Below, in pieces: positions 17,503-29,509 of a stretch of DNA of 64,000 nucleotides (the first letter of the stretch is position 1; each line of letters begins with the position of its first letter). The notes under the pieces are model-generated. The model was not told the DNA's origin. It worked only from the letters and a program-made list of their open reading frames with translations, and did not search any database. The stretch is from Akkermansiaceae bacterium (GTDB taxonomy: Bacteria > Verrucomicrobiota > Verrucomicrobiia > Verrucomicrobiales > Akkermansiaceae). The translations under genes were made by a program, and so were the position numbers. The stretch covers positions 62,001-126,000 of the forward strand of contig JABDRB010000021.1 in the NCBI GenBank assembly GCA_013041925.1. Direction: 5' to 3'.

Positions 17503-18627
17503 ATGAATACCGACGACCCATCAGGATATGGACTGAGCTCCGACAAAAAATCACACACCATCGAGCCTCCACGCATCCATTACTTACCACAGATCCCGAA
17601 GGATTTGTCCGTCCCCATTGCTTTGATTGGGACAGGTGGCATCTCAGAATACCATTTACAAGCCTACCAGGAACTGGGGCTCAATGTGGTAGCCCTCTGT
17701 GATCGCAACCTCGATGCCGCAATCAGTCGCCGCGACCAGTATTACCCCGACGCCGCCGTCTACACCGATTACCGTGAACTATTCGACAAACATGAGATCA
17801 AGGTGGCCGACATCACAACGCACCCAAGTGTCCGCACAGAAATCATCGAGGCCGCACTCATACGTGGCATTCATGTCCTGAGCCAAAAACCCTTTGTCAC
17901 CGATCTCGCCGACGGCCATCACCTTCGGGCATTGGCAAAAAAACATCATGCCATGTTAGCGGTCAATCAGAATGGCCGGTGGGCACCTCACTTTTCCTAC
18001 ATGAGAAATGCCATTGCTTCGGGACTGATTGGTGATGTTGTTTCTGTCGATTTCTCCCTGCAGTGGGATCAAACATGGATAGCGGGCATCCCCGCATTTG
18101 AATCAATGCATCACATGGTCCTCTTCGATTTTGCCATCCACTGGTTCGACATTCTCGGCACCTTCATGCAAGGGAATGACCCGACAATGGTTTACGCTGT
18201 CGCCCGCAAATCCCCAATCCAGACGTATCAACCACCAGCCTTGGCCTCCGTCTCGATCGCCTACCCGCACGCGGTCGCATCGATGTCATTGAATGCCCAC
18301 ACCCAACTCGGTGAAGAAGATACCACAACGATCGTTGGCACCCAAGGAACGCTAAGAAGCAGAGGTCCTGGGCTCAACGATCAACCTGAGATGGAACTCT
18401 ATCTCCCCGAGGGGCAAACCCAAGTCAGCCTGCAAGGGTCATGGTTCACCCATGGCTTCCAAGGGACCATGTGCGAATTGCTTTGTGCCATCGAAGAAAA
18501 CCGAGAACCGTCGAACCATGCCGAAAGCAGCATGAAAGCGCTCGAGCTTTGTTTTGCCGCAGTCAAAAGTGCCGAATCTGGCCAAGCGGTTTCGCCAGGT
18601 GATGTCACCCGCCTCAGCCAGTTTTAA
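17503..18627 (+). CDS. Gfo/Idh/MocA family NAD(P)-dependent oxidoreductase
   Basis: A 374-residue dehydrogenase-like protein. An N-terminal extension of about 40 residues is followed by a Rossmann fold with IALIGTGGISEYHLQAY as the nucleotide-binding loop. The usual EKP motif appears as SQKPFVTD. The catalytic region around residues 195-220 holds MHHMVLFDFAIHWFD, with the conserved His at the expected helix. The substrate is probably a sugar or inositol derivative, but it cannot be named. It lies directly after the mutarotase gene, and the 3' end overlaps the end of the convergent rodA by 4 bp. Confidence 0.88.
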   Translation: MNTDDPSGYGLSSDKKSHTIEPPRIHYLPQIPKDLSVPIALIGTGGISEYHLQAYQELGLNVVALCDRNLDAAISRRDQYYPDAAVYTDYRELFDKHEIKVADITTHPSVRTEIIEAALIRGIHVLSQKPFVTDLADGHHLRALAKKHHAMLAVNQNGRWAPHFSYMRNAIASGLIGDVVSVDFSLQWDQTWIAGIPAFESMHHMVLFDFAIHWFDILGTFMQGNDPTMVYAVARKSPIQTYQPPALASVSIAYPHAVASMSLNAHTQLGEEDTTTIVGTQGTLRSRGPGLNDQPEMELYLPEGQTQVSLQGSWFTHGFQGTMCELLCAIEENREPSNHAESSMKALELCFAAVKSAESGQAVSPGDVTRLSQF

Positions 18628-19817
18628 AACCCACCCAGGCGGAAAAACTTCCGACCTCGCACCTCTCCAGACGCGGATGTCATTGTGTTGCGGTGAATCC
18701 AAACGCTCTGCACCAGTCCCAATAAAAACATGACCATCACCACAAAGGTTCCCGAATAGCTCACCAACGGCAACGGGATACCCGTGATGGGTGTCATCAG
18801 CACACACATGCCAATGTTCTCAAAAATATGGGCAAACAACAACGCCACAACCGCTGTGGCAATAATCCGACCCGAGCTATCCCGACTGTAAAAGGCGATA
18901 AATAAACACTGAATGAGCAGGATCGCATAACCCGTCAGCAGCAATAGACTGCCGCGAAACCCCTGCTCCTCACCAATCACCGCAAAAATAAAGTCGTTGT
19001 GCGCCGTTTTCCATGGGATGTATTTTTTATCATGCAATGACCCACGTTGGCTCGTGGCATTCCACCCAATCCCCTTCCAACCAGCTTTGCCAATCGACGT
19101 TGAGACCCAGTAGGGGGCGTAGGCATCACCACTGATATCGACTTCGCGCCCGTCAAGCATGTTGAGATAGAGTTCGACACGTGCGGCACCACGTTCCGAG
19201 GCCTTGGGCATCACGATAAAATAGGCCAATGCGGTGCAGCCAAACCCGATGATGGCCATTAACACAAGATATCGATACGGAATGCCGCTAGCAAACATAA
19301 TGACCGCCGTCACGGGAAGCCACACCAGTGCCGACCCCATGTCCCCCATTTTGACTACGACTAAAAAAGGAATCCCCGCCAGCAGCGCAATAATCGCCAC
19401 ACGCACAAAGGGTAACCGGAAAAACGCATGGGTCCGTGGCAGATCCTGAAGCAGCGACCCCATCAGCACAATCCCCCCCGCGATACCTAACTGGGTCGGT
19501 TGGAACGATATACCAGCCAAGTTGATCTGGTGAACCTCGCTCCCCCCCATCATCGCCACCACCATCAACGCCAAACCCATCAAATACATCGGGATCCCCA
19601 ACCACCTAATCCACCGGTAATCAATCAGTGCCGTAACCAAAAATACAACACATCCTACCATGATCCACATTTTCTGACGCTCCGCATAATAACCACCACC
19701 CTGGGGTAAATGCCGAGCCGCACTCTCAATGGCATACACACCAAAAATCGCCAGCGCGAGCATCGTTAGCACGAGCAGCCAGTTCATTCCGAAAAATTTA
19801 CGCCATATCGGGTTCAT
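18624..19817 (-). CDS. rodA: Rod shape-determining protein RodA (SEDS glycosyltransferase)
   Basis: SEDS-family peptidoglycan polymerase of the inner membrane, working with a class B PBP in cell elongation. The 397-residue protein has about ten hydrophobic helices. It carries the family marks MGDMGSALVW, GWKGIGWN, HNDFIFAVIGEEQGF near residue 290 and the C-terminal TPITGIPLPLVSYSGTF. The last two place it in RodA/FtsW, and the local sequence fits RodA better. ATG at 19817 is chosen; a GTG lies one codon upstream. No mreBCD or pbp genes flank it here. It converges on the oxidoreductase gene. Confidence 0.9.
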   Translation of the reverse strand: MNPIWRKFFGMNWLLVLTMLALAIFGVYAIESAARHLPQGGGYYAERQKMWIMVGCVVFLVTALIDYRWIRWLGIPMYLMGLALMVVAMMGGSEVHQINLAGISFQPTQLGIAGGIVLMGSLLQDLPRTHAFFRLPFVRVAIIALLAGIPFLVVVKMGDMGSALVWLPVTAVIMFASGIPYRYLVLMAIIGFGCTALAYFIVMPKASERGAARVELYLNMLDGREVDISGDAYAPYWVSTSIGKAGWKGIGWNATSQRGSLHDKKYIPWKTAHNDFIFAVIGEEQGFRGSLLLLTGYAILLIQCLFIAFYSRDSSGRIIATAVVALLFAHIFENIGMCVLMTPITGIPLPLVSYSGTFVVMVMFLLGLVQSVWIHRNTMTSASGEVRGRKFFRLGGF

Positions 19818-19873
19818 CACATTCTAGGGGGCATCACCAATTTTACACTTCATCCCACACTCATCATCCCACG

Positions 19874-20482
19874 CTAATTTCCGTCACCACTAGGTGCGGA
19901 CGCGTTCAGCTCCTTGAGCGTTTTTGCCGTTATCTCCTTGGCATCTTTGAGATAAAGAAAAAACGAAACCTGATTCGTGTTTTTCCCCGACGTATCAAAC
20001 ACAAAATCAATCCGCTGCTGCTTTGAGACATCCTCTACTTTCATCCGAATTTCCTGCATTAACCCTTGCATGCTCGCCGCTTTCATTTGATCGACTTTCT
20101 GTTTTTCCTGTTTCGAGAATGTCCGCAATTCGTCTCTCAACATCTGTAACTCCTGATTCAGGATCAGGCCTTCTTGCTGTTTGCTCATTTTCAGCTCATC
20201 GCTCAAGTCATCTTGCTTCAGCTGGGTGACAAGGGATTGCAACATCCGGCGTATCCGGTTCATCGCCTCGGCCCGCTGGTGCTCCCCTATCTGAATCCGA
20301 GAATATTCCCGATCGAATCGCTTCTGTGCGGCGATCGCGCGGTGATACCCCTTAAACAGCTTCTGCATGTCCACCGTCGCCATTTTCGGGTTCTCTGCCA
20401 TGGCGACACCAGAAATCCCCCAGGCCATGGCGCCCAGCATCAACAGGGGCGAACACCATAACTTCAGCTGTCTCATCATCAT
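19874..20482 (-). CDS. OmpH/Skp-family periplasmic chaperone (paralogue 1)
   Basis: A periplasmic chaperone of the Skp type that holds outer-membrane proteins. It has a signal peptide (LLMLGAMAWGISGVAMA), then the family opening ATVDMQKLFKGYHRAIAAQ, and a long charged coiled coil to about residue 150, with a short beta/helical end (DFVFDTSGKNTNQVSFFLY). It is 203 residues from ATG 20482, which follows a GAAGAG at good spacing; an earlier ATG at 20488 is also open. It follows a closely similar gene (20690-21283) on the same strand, and a terminator separates them. The pair arose by tandem duplication. Confidence 0.85.
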   Translation of the reverse strand: MMMRQLKLWCSPLLMLGAMAWGISGVAMAENPKMATVDMQKLFKGYHRAIAAQKRFDREYSRIQIGEHQRAEAMNRIRRMLQSLVTQLKQDDLSDELKMSKQQEGLILNQELQMLRDELRTFSKQEKQKVDQMKAASMQGLMQEIRMKVEDVSKQQRIDFVFDTSGKNTNQVSFFLYLKDAKEITAKTLKELNASAPSGDGN

Positions 20483-20590
20483 TATCATCTCTTCTACAAA
20501 GTTGACCTACGTCTCGGACGTCCCAAGCGTCTAGCCGCCTCAACGTGCATGCTTTCCCGAAACACGTCAATCCCATCTCCCCATTGGTAT

Positions 20591-20631
20591 AAAAAAAGAC
20601 CCTCCCCGCCTATTAAACAGGGCGGGAAGGG
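20591..20631 (-). terminator. Intrinsic terminator between the two ompH genes
   Basis: On the reverse strand CCCTTCCCGCC and GGCGGGGAGGG pair with one mismatch around a ten-base loop and are followed by TCTTTTTTT. It ends the message of the upstream ompH paralogue, so the second gene probably has its own promoter. Confidence 0.88.
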
Positions 20632-20689
20632 CATGAAATAGTCAGGAGCGAAGTGCCTCACCTATCGGGCAGGCACATCAGGGGCATCC

Positions 20690-21283
20690 TTATTGCGCGG
20701 GCGCTACAGGGGCATCCTTATTGAGCTCGACCAAAAGACCCGCCGTGATGTCAGTGGCATCCTTCGTGTAAAGCAAGAAAGGCACCTGGTTGGCACTGAG
20801 GCCTGATTTATCAAGGACAAAATCAAAGTCCTCTTTTTTGGAATAATCGACGATACGCTTGCGGATCTCCTCAAGGATACCTTGCATACTCGCTTGTTTT
20901 TTTAACTCCAAAGCACGGGTGCGGCGGCCAAGAAACTCACGGCGTTCACGGTCCATCGCCTTCGCTTCATCGAGCTTCAACTGGAATTCGCGGGATTTCT
21001 CACGTTTGACGTTATCGGCCAGTGTCGGGTCTTCAATTTTCTTTTTGAGCCCCTGAAGCATCTCTTCAAGCGCGCGGATGCTGGCGAGGCGTTCATTGTT
21101 CTCCTTCTGGATACGGGCAAACTCTTCACTGAACTTCTGCTGCTCCTCGGTCGTGCGATGATACTCTTTGAAGAGCTTCTGCATATCAACCGTTGCGATC
21201 TTTAGCCGTTGCGCAGAGGCTGTCCCTACGGTGATTGCCGCGATAGCGCAGAACATGACGGAAAGTTTAAGGTAATTTTTCAT
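20690..21283 (-). CDS. OmpH/Skp-family periplasmic chaperone (paralogue 2)
   Basis: The 197-residue protein has a signal peptide (MKNYLKLSVMFCAIAAITVGTASA) and the opening IATVDMQKLFKEYHRTTEEQ, nearly the same as its neighbour. A long charged coiled coil follows, then DFDFVLDKSGLSANQVPFLLY. It is expected to bind unfolded outer-membrane proteins in the periplasm. The C-terminal NKDAPVAPAQ lies on a 28-nt duplicated stretch that continues after the stop codon (see findings). It is divergent from panC. Confidence 0.87.
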   Translation of the reverse strand: MKNYLKLSVMFCAIAAITVGTASAQRLKIATVDMQKLFKEYHRTTEEQQKFSEEFARIQKENNERLASIRALEEMLQGLKKKIEDPTLADNVKREKSREFQLKLDEAKAMDRERREFLGRRTRALELKKQASMQGILEEIRKRIVDYSKKEDFDFVLDKSGLSANQVPFLLYTKDATDITAGLLVELNKDAPVAPAQ

Positions 21284-21441
21284 AATAGCTTATAATAATT
21301 CGGTAGTAATTCGGGTGAGATAGAACGTGCGCGACAAGCAATCGGGTCTATAACTCGGGTGACGTGTCGCTCAGCGCACGACCAAGCTGCACCGATTCCG
21401 CTGCGGCGTCAATATCTATCCCATCCAATCCATCCTCCCAG

Positions 21442-22290
21442 ATGAAAATCATCACCCAGCCCGCCGACCTACCCGGATTTCTGAAAAATTTCTCCGCTCC
21501 CCGCATTCTTGTGCCAACGATGGGGGCGCTCCACGAGGGACACCTCACCTTGGTCCGGCACGCCCGACAGCTTGCCGGCGATTCGGGTTGCGTCATCCTC
21601 ACCCTCTTCGTCAACCCCACACAGTTTGATCGACCCGAGGACCTCAAACGTTACCCACGCACGCTTGAAAACGATATCCATCTCTGCGAAAGCCATGGCG
21701 TCGACGTTGTTTTTGCCCCCGAACCTGGCAGCATGTACCAGCCTGACCACTCCGTCTCGGTCGTTGAATCCGCGCTCAGCCATCCTCTCTGCGGAGCTAC
21801 CCGCCCCGGTCACTTCGATGGCGTCTGCACGATCGTGCTTAAGCTTTTCAATCTAACACAACCCGACACCGCCGTATTTGGCAAAAAAGATTATCAACAA
21901 CTGGCTGTGATCCGCCGAATGACACGTGACCTCAATGTCCCCGTTCACATCGAGGGGGTCGAGACCATACGCGAACCCAACGGCCTTGCGATGTCGTCAC
22001 GTAATACCCGCCTCACCCCGAAACAACATGCCGATGCCCCTCGTATTCGGCGCGCCCTTCTCGCTGCCCACAGCGCGCACGAGAATGGGGAAACCTCCGC
22101 TCAGACATTACTCGAGATCGCCCGCCAAGAAATCATGGCCACGCGCGAGGGCGCCGAGATCGATTACCTCGAACTTCTCGATGCCGATTCCCTGCAAGCC
22201 ATCGATCCTGTGACCGCCCCCGCCATCATCGCCACCGCCGTTTTCTACGATACCGTACGACTGATTGACAATATGGAGCTCACTGGATAA
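21442..22290 (+). CDS. panC: Pantothenate synthetase
   Basis: PanC joins pantoate and beta-alanine using ATP, the last step of pantothenate synthesis. The 282-residue protein shows VPTMGALHEGHLTLV (the HIGH-like motif), LFVNPTQF, PRTLENDIHLCESHGVDVVFAP, GHFDGVCTIVLKLFN, FGKKDYQQLAVIRRM and LAMSSRNTRL (KMSKS-like). ATG at 21442 gives the standard start MKIITQPADL; the open frame extends 26 codons upstream without family similarity. No panB or panD is adjacent. Confidence 0.96.
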   Translation: MKIITQPADLPGFLKNFSAPRILVPTMGALHEGHLTLVRHARQLAGDSGCVILTLFVNPTQFDRPEDLKRYPRTLENDIHLCESHGVDVVFAPEPGSMYQPDHSVSVVESALSHPLCGATRPGHFDGVCTIVLKLFNLTQPDTAVFGKKDYQQLAVIRRMTRDLNVPVHIEGVETIREPNGLAMSSRNTRLTPKQHADAPRIRRALLAAHSAHENGETSAQTLLEIARQEIMATREGAEIDYLELLDADSLQAIDPVTAPAIIATAVFYDTVRLIDNMELTG

Positions 22291-22361
22291 ATACGCCCCC
22301 GCTTAACACGCCTATCATTCCCCTCTCATATCCCTCTTACACCTTGCTTGGTCACGTGTGA

Positions 22362-25442
<3,081 letters not shown>

Positions 25443-25472
25443 GCACAAGCCACTTCACCTCAGCTCCCTTTT

Positions 25473-25703
25473 TTATTTTAGAATCCATTTAAGGTCAGCA
25501 ACTGATGGCACCTTGCCCACGATTTTCACTTCCCCATCGACCACCAGAGCCGGAGTCATCATCACTCCCAAAGCGATGATTTTATTGATGTCGGAGACCT
25601 TTTCCATTTCGTAGTCCAAGCCGAGTTCGCGCGCCGCAGATTCCGTCGATTCTGCGAGCTTTGTGCATTTGGGACATCCTGTACCGAGTATTTGTATGTG
25701 CAT
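25473..25703 (-). CDS. Small thioredoxin-fold redox protein (CPKC)
   Basis: A 76-residue thioredoxin/glutaredoxin-like protein of the redox-active disulfide protein 2 type. It has the active-site motif GTGCPKCTKL near residue 8-16, a cis-proline region MMTPALVVDG, and ends with VADLKWILK. Such proteins are encoded beside PF03773 permeases and ArsR regulators in metal- or arsenic-related operons. It starts 24 bp after the permease gene and is the last gene of a three-gene operon on this strand. Confidence 0.88.
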   Translation of the reverse strand: MHIQILGTGCPKCTKLAESTESAARELGLDYEMEKVSDINKIIALGVMMTPALVVDGEVKIVGKVPSVADLKWILK

Positions 25704-25727
25704 GCTTGTTTATTGGGTTGTTTTTTT

Positions 25728-27026
25728 TTAGAAGAAAGCGCCAAAAATCATTCCGCTGATCGTGGCCATCACCACCACGAGCCCGGTAAAAACCAGCGTC
25801 TTGGTCGTGCCCATGACACTCCGGATCACCAACATATTGGGCAAACTGAGTGCCGGCCCCGCCAGCAGCAACGCCAGCGCCGGTCCCTTGCCCATACCAT
25901 TGCCCATCAGCCCCTGAAGAATCGGAACTTCCGTCAACGTGGCAAAATACATAAAGGCGCCGGCAAACGACGCCACAAAGTTCGCACTCCATGAGTTCCC
26001 CCCCACGGCATGAGCAATCCACTCCGAGGGAATCAAGGCCTCGTGACCGACCCGTCCGAGCAGCGCCCCCGCCACCAACACTCCCACCAGCAACAACGGC
26101 ATAATCTGTCGCGCAAACCCCCAGGAGGAAGCAAACCAATCACCCACTTCACCCGACTCCATACTGGTCAACACCGACAACCCAATGACACCCGCCGCAA
26201 ATGCCCACCCCGGCTGCCCAGGAAAAAGAATAGCCAAGACCACCACCGGTAACGCCGCCAGTGACACCTTCCACCATCGCACCCGAAACCAGCCTACCAG
26301 CATCACCCCGAGAGACGCTGCACACACCGCGCCTACCATCCATTTCACCTCATAGACAGCGAACCAAATACCCGCCTCCTCGTCAGGCCGACTCCAGTTC
26401 ACCAACACCAACACCCCCACCATCGAAGCAAAATAAAGTGCATTCTGCCACAGCGGCCGTGACGGTTCCTCATCCCCCATCCCCGCCTGCATCGCCCGCT
26501 CCCGCTGCGCATCCTTGCGGAAAATGACGTCCATCAACACACCAATCACCACACTAAATACCACCGCCCCCACTGCCCGGGCAACCCCCAACTCCCAACC
26601 CAAAATACGCACCGTTAGAATCATCGCCAGCACATTAATCGCCGGGCCCGCATAGAGAAATGCCGTCGCCGGACCCAGTCCCGCCCCCATCCGATAAATC
26701 CCCGCAAAAAGGGGCAAAACCGTGCAGGAGCAAACGGCAAGAACCATACCCGAAACCGAGGCCACTCCATAGGCCAGCACCTTGTTGGCCTTCGCTCCCA
26801 GATACTTCATCACCGAGGCCTGACTCACAAACACGGCAATGGCTCCCGCAATAAAAAAGGCCGGAACCAAACACAGCAACACATGCTCACGCGCATACCA
26901 CTTCGCCAAATACAACGATTCCATCAGCGCATGATCAAATCGCTCCGACCCCACCGGCAGATAGAAAACCCCTAAAAACACCCCCACCATCAAAGCCAGA
27001 GCCTTCCATTCACGTTTCCATTTCAT
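25728..27026 (-). CDS. PF03773-type permease (ArsP/DUF318-like)
   Basis: A 432-residue inner-membrane protein with about ten hydrophobic helices in two related halves. The first half has AVCSCTVLPLFAGIYRMGAGLGPATAFLYAGPAINVLA across the core, and the second half repeats the pattern as FMYFATLTEVPILQGLM and LALLLAGPALSLPNM. The CSC motif in the core is typical and suggests binding of a soft metal or metalloid. The partner genes are arsR (upstream) and a CPKC thioredoxin (downstream). Export of an organoarsenical or other thiophilic ion is inferred from context only. Confidence 0.85.
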   Translation of the reverse strand: MKWKREWKALALMVGVFLGVFYLPVGSERFDHALMESLYLAKWYAREHVLLCLVPAFFIAGAIAVFVSQASVMKYLGAKANKVLAYGVASVSGMVLAVCSCTVLPLFAGIYRMGAGLGPATAFLYAGPAINVLAMILTVRILGWELGVARAVGAVVFSVVIGVLMDVIFRKDAQRERAMQAGMGDEEPSRPLWQNALYFASMVGVLVLVNWSRPDEEAGIWFAVYEVKWMVGAVCAASLGVMLVGWFRVRWWKVSLAALPVVVLAILFPGQPGWAFAAGVIGLSVLTSMESGEVGDWFASSWGFARQIMPLLLVGVLVAGALLGRVGHEALIPSEWIAHAVGGNSWSANFVASFAGAFMYFATLTEVPILQGLMGNGMGKGPALALLLAGPALSLPNMLVIRSVMGTTKTLVFTGLVVVMATISGMIFGAFF

Positions 27027-27035
27027 AGCGACACT

Positions 27036-27347
27036 TTATGGACAACCACAGAACCTTTCCGAGCCTATCACCGATTCGATACAGCTCATAAATTTGAGAA
27101 CACAAGGCACCTTCAACCTGTAAAACACTTTTTTCCCCCGCTTTTCATCCTCCACAATCCCCGCCTGCTTCAACACCGCCAAATGCTTTGAAACCGTGGA
27201 AAAATCCACCCCGACAGCGTCCACAAATTCACACACACAGCGTTCTCCTCCTTCCAACTGCTCAGCCATCCATAACCTCGTCGGATGCGATAACGCTTTT
27301 AACACATTTGCCTTCGCTAAATAGATCTTTTTATCCTTCGCATTCAT
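27036..27347 (-). CDS. ArsR/SmtB-family transcriptional regulator
   Basis: A 103-residue winged-helix repressor that starts MNAKDKKIYLAKANVLKALSHPTRLWMAE. The metal-sensing helix has ERCVCEF (Cys37 and Cys39), like the ELCVCDL motif of ArsR-type sensors, and a further cysteine pair lies at the C-terminus (FCGCP). It ends 10 bp before the permease gene, so ArsR, permease and thioredoxin form one operon. An inverted repeat overlapping a good promoter lies just upstream and is a likely site for autoregulation. The inducing ion is not certain; arsenite is a reasonable guess from the CVC motif. Confidence 0.9.
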   Translation of the reverse strand: MNAKDKKIYLAKANVLKALSHPTRLWMAEQLEGGERCVCEFVDAVGVDFSTVSKHLAVLKQAGIVEDEKRGKKVFYRLKVPCVLKFMSCIESVIGSERFCGCP

Positions 27348-27368
27348 CGTCGTCCCGATCCTTCTTAC

Positions 27369-27401
27369 TTGGCAAAATAGCCAAATGTTCACTCCTGTCA
27401 A
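27369..27401 (-). promoter_or_regulatory. Promoter and inverted-repeat operator of the arsR operon
   Basis: On the reverse strand TTGACA and TATTTT are 16 bp apart, a good sigma-70-like promoter. The -10 box lies within the inverted repeat TTGGC-N6-GCCAA (27369-27384), about 22 bp upstream of the arsR ATG. A repressor bound there would block transcription. Confidence 0.55.
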
Positions 27402-27665
27402 GGATTTCAGATCAGCGCATCATGGCCCACACCACATCACCCGTCGACTAACGAAAGGGGGGAAACCAGCAACAACTCGCGACGGCATCACAAGATCTGC
27501 ATCTTTCGGAACAAGATAGCGGAAGCCAGTCTCGGCATGTCTACCTATTGTGGTTAGGCTGAATAAGCGGGTTCACGGCATTTTTACACGACCATTAACC
27601 CCAACAAACAGCCTCCAACCTCACCAACCCCCAAAAAAACAACGAACCCACTCCCACTACAAACG
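27402..27665. other. Intergenic stretch without recognised features
   Basis: About 260 bp lie between the arsR promoter and the first universal stress gene. I see no open frame with coding character, no tRNA-like structure and no clear hairpin. It presumably carries the promoter of the usp pair. Confidence 0.5.
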
Positions 27666-28574
27666 ATGAAACATTTTAAAAACATGCTCCTCGGCGTCGA
27701 TTTCTCCGACTCCTCAGGCATGGCACTCAAACAAGCTCTCCCACTCGCCGAACAATCCAATGGAAAAATTACCGCCGTCTATGTGGCCGCCCCCGATGAA
27801 GTCGGTGAGTATGAACAATGGTATAAAATCGACCCCAACATCGCCCAAGAAAACCTCTGCGATGGATTGAAAAAATTTGTCGGCCATTATCTCGGCACCT
27901 CAGATCGGGTGGAATGCGAGGTCATTATCGGAGAGCCCTACGATGCCATTACCCACTACATCGAAAACAACGAAACCGACCTCATCGTTATTGGGAGCCG
28001 CGGCAACGACTCGCTGGCGAGGCATACGGGACACTTTGCCACCAAATGTGTGCGCCACTCCCCCATCCCCGTCTTGCTTGTTAGACGACAGGCCAAACAA
28101 TTTTTCAAGCGGGTGACCGCCTGTGTCGATTTCTCCCCAGCCTCGGAGGACGTAATTAAAACCGCCATGCAGGTGGCCTTGGACGAGGAGGCAGAACTTC
28201 ACATTGTCCATGCCGTCACCCCACCATGGCTGAGACCAAGCCACGTGATGTATACCCTCGAACCAATCGAGAGTAAGGACTTCCAGAAAGATTATATCAA
28301 CCTCCTACGCGACAAGTTAGAGGTGACAACATCCAGCATCCTTGATGGGGTCCCCCTTAAAACCACACTCAATGTTTTGGAACACGTCACCCCAGATATG
28401 GCAATCACACAATACCTTGTCGATCACCATTCCGATCTCGTCGTGGTGGGTCGACTGGGACACATCAGGAACATCATCTCACAATGTTTTATCGGCACGA
28501 CGGCCGAAAGATTAATCCGCCATAGCCCATGCTCCGTGTTAACGGTCCCCTGTGACCTCGAAGGATCTTCATAA
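27666..28574 (+). CDS. Universal stress protein with two UspA domains (1)
   Basis: The 302-residue protein holds two tandem Usp domains, about residues 3-142 and 148-297. Each begins with a Walker-like valine/aspartate strand (LGVDFSDSS; ACVDFSPAS). Each ends with the nucleotide-binding loop: VIGSRGNDSLARHTGHFA near 108, and VVVGRLGHIRNIISQCFIG near 258, where the second is less canonical. Such double-domain proteins bind ATP or AMP and help survival under stress or low oxygen. It is followed by a second usp gene 21 bp downstream. Confidence 0.9.
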   Translation: MKHFKNMLLGVDFSDSSGMALKQALPLAEQSNGKITAVYVAAPDEVGEYEQWYKIDPNIAQENLCDGLKKFVGHYLGTSDRVECEVIIGEPYDAITHYIENNETDLIVIGSRGNDSLARHTGHFATKCVRHSPIPVLLVRRQAKQFFKRVTACVDFSPASEDVIKTAMQVALDEEAELHIVHAVTPPWLRPSHVMYTLEPIESKDFQKDYINLLRDKLEVTTSSILDGVPLKTTLNVLEHVTPDMAITQYLVDHHSDLVVVGRLGHIRNIISQCFIGTTAERLIRHSPCSVLTVPCDLEGSS

Positions 28575-28595
28575 AAACCATCACATCCCATAATC

Positions 28596-29501
28596 ATGAA
28601 AACCCACACAAACACGCTCGTCGGTATTGATTATTCAGACAACGGCGTCAACGCACTCCGCGAAGCCGCTCGTGTTGCGCACTGGAACCAAGGAAACCTC
28701 CACGGCTTACACATCATTGAGGACGAGGTTATTTCCCTCTTCCGTGAACAAAAGGATTTCGATGAACTCAAGGTCATGCACACGGCCCTTACGCATTTAA
28801 AAGAATATGTGGAAGACATTCTCGGTCCTGATCACAGCTGCCAGTGTCGACTCCGAGTCGGTCATCCGTTTCACGAAATGCTCGATGAAATCCAATCCCG
28901 TCAGGCTGACCTACTCGTTCTCGGGTCACGGGGGCTTTCTGAAAAAACCCTCCACAACGTTGGATCACTGGCTCAACGATGTGTCCGTAAGGCCCCTACC
29001 CATGTCCTGCTCGTGCGCCAGAAACAAGATTCCCCCTACCAAAATATCATTGCCTGCACAGATTTCTCAAACACCGCCAATCGCGCGGCCCAGATCGCTG
29101 CGGATATGGCCATTCAGGATGGCGCCAGCCTAGAGCTTGTCCACTTTTACACCTATCCCATTTACCCCTATGGGGACGTCCGACTGGATCTCGATCCTGC
29201 TCCCGGCTTCATTGATTCCCTCATGGATAATCAAAAGAAAAAACTGAACCATCTCGCGAACAAGCTCCAGGCATCCCATCCGTCACTCGATATAAAAACC
29301 TCCATCGTTGAAGACTCCATCTCACACGCCATCGGCAATTACATCAAAGATTCTAAAGTCGACTTAGTGGTCTTGGGAACGCGCGGACGAACCGGATTGA
29401 AATCACTTTTTTTGGGAACCAAAGCCGAAAAAATCATCCGCGTGACACCGTGTTCGATTCTAGCCGTGAAGCCAGATGGCTTTCACTACGATCTTTCATA
29501 A
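28596..29501 (+). CDS. Universal stress protein with two UspA domains (2)
   Basis: A second 301-residue double Usp protein. The first domain starts LVGIDYSDNG and ends with VLGSRGLSEKTLHNVGSLAQ. The second starts IACTDFSNTA and ends with VLGTRGRTGLKSLFLGTKAEKI, a full G-2X-G-9X-G-S/T nucleotide-binding motif. The two neighbouring genes differ in detail, so they are older paralogues and not a recent copy. It forms an operon with 27666-28574 and converges on the TIM-barrel gene, with 8 bp between the stops. Confidence 0.9.
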   Translation: MKTHTNTLVGIDYSDNGVNALREAARVAHWNQGNLHGLHIIEDEVISLFREQKDFDELKVMHTALTHLKEYVEDILGPDHSCQCRLRVGHPFHEMLDEIQSRQADLLVLGSRGLSEKTLHNVGSLAQRCVRKAPTHVLLVRQKQDSPYQNIIACTDFSNTANRAAQIAADMAIQDGASLELVHFYTYPIYPYGDVRLDLDPAPGFIDSLMDNQKKKLNHLANKLQASHPSLDIKTSIVEDSISHAIGNYIKDSKVDLVVLGTRGRTGLKSLFLGTKAEKIIRVTPCSILAVKPDGFHYDLS

Positions 29502-29509
29502 CCCCGCCG

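Noticed and set aside
27666-29501. Recent gene duplication of the two usp genes
   Set aside because: The two proteins share architecture but differ through most of their length, so the copy event is old.
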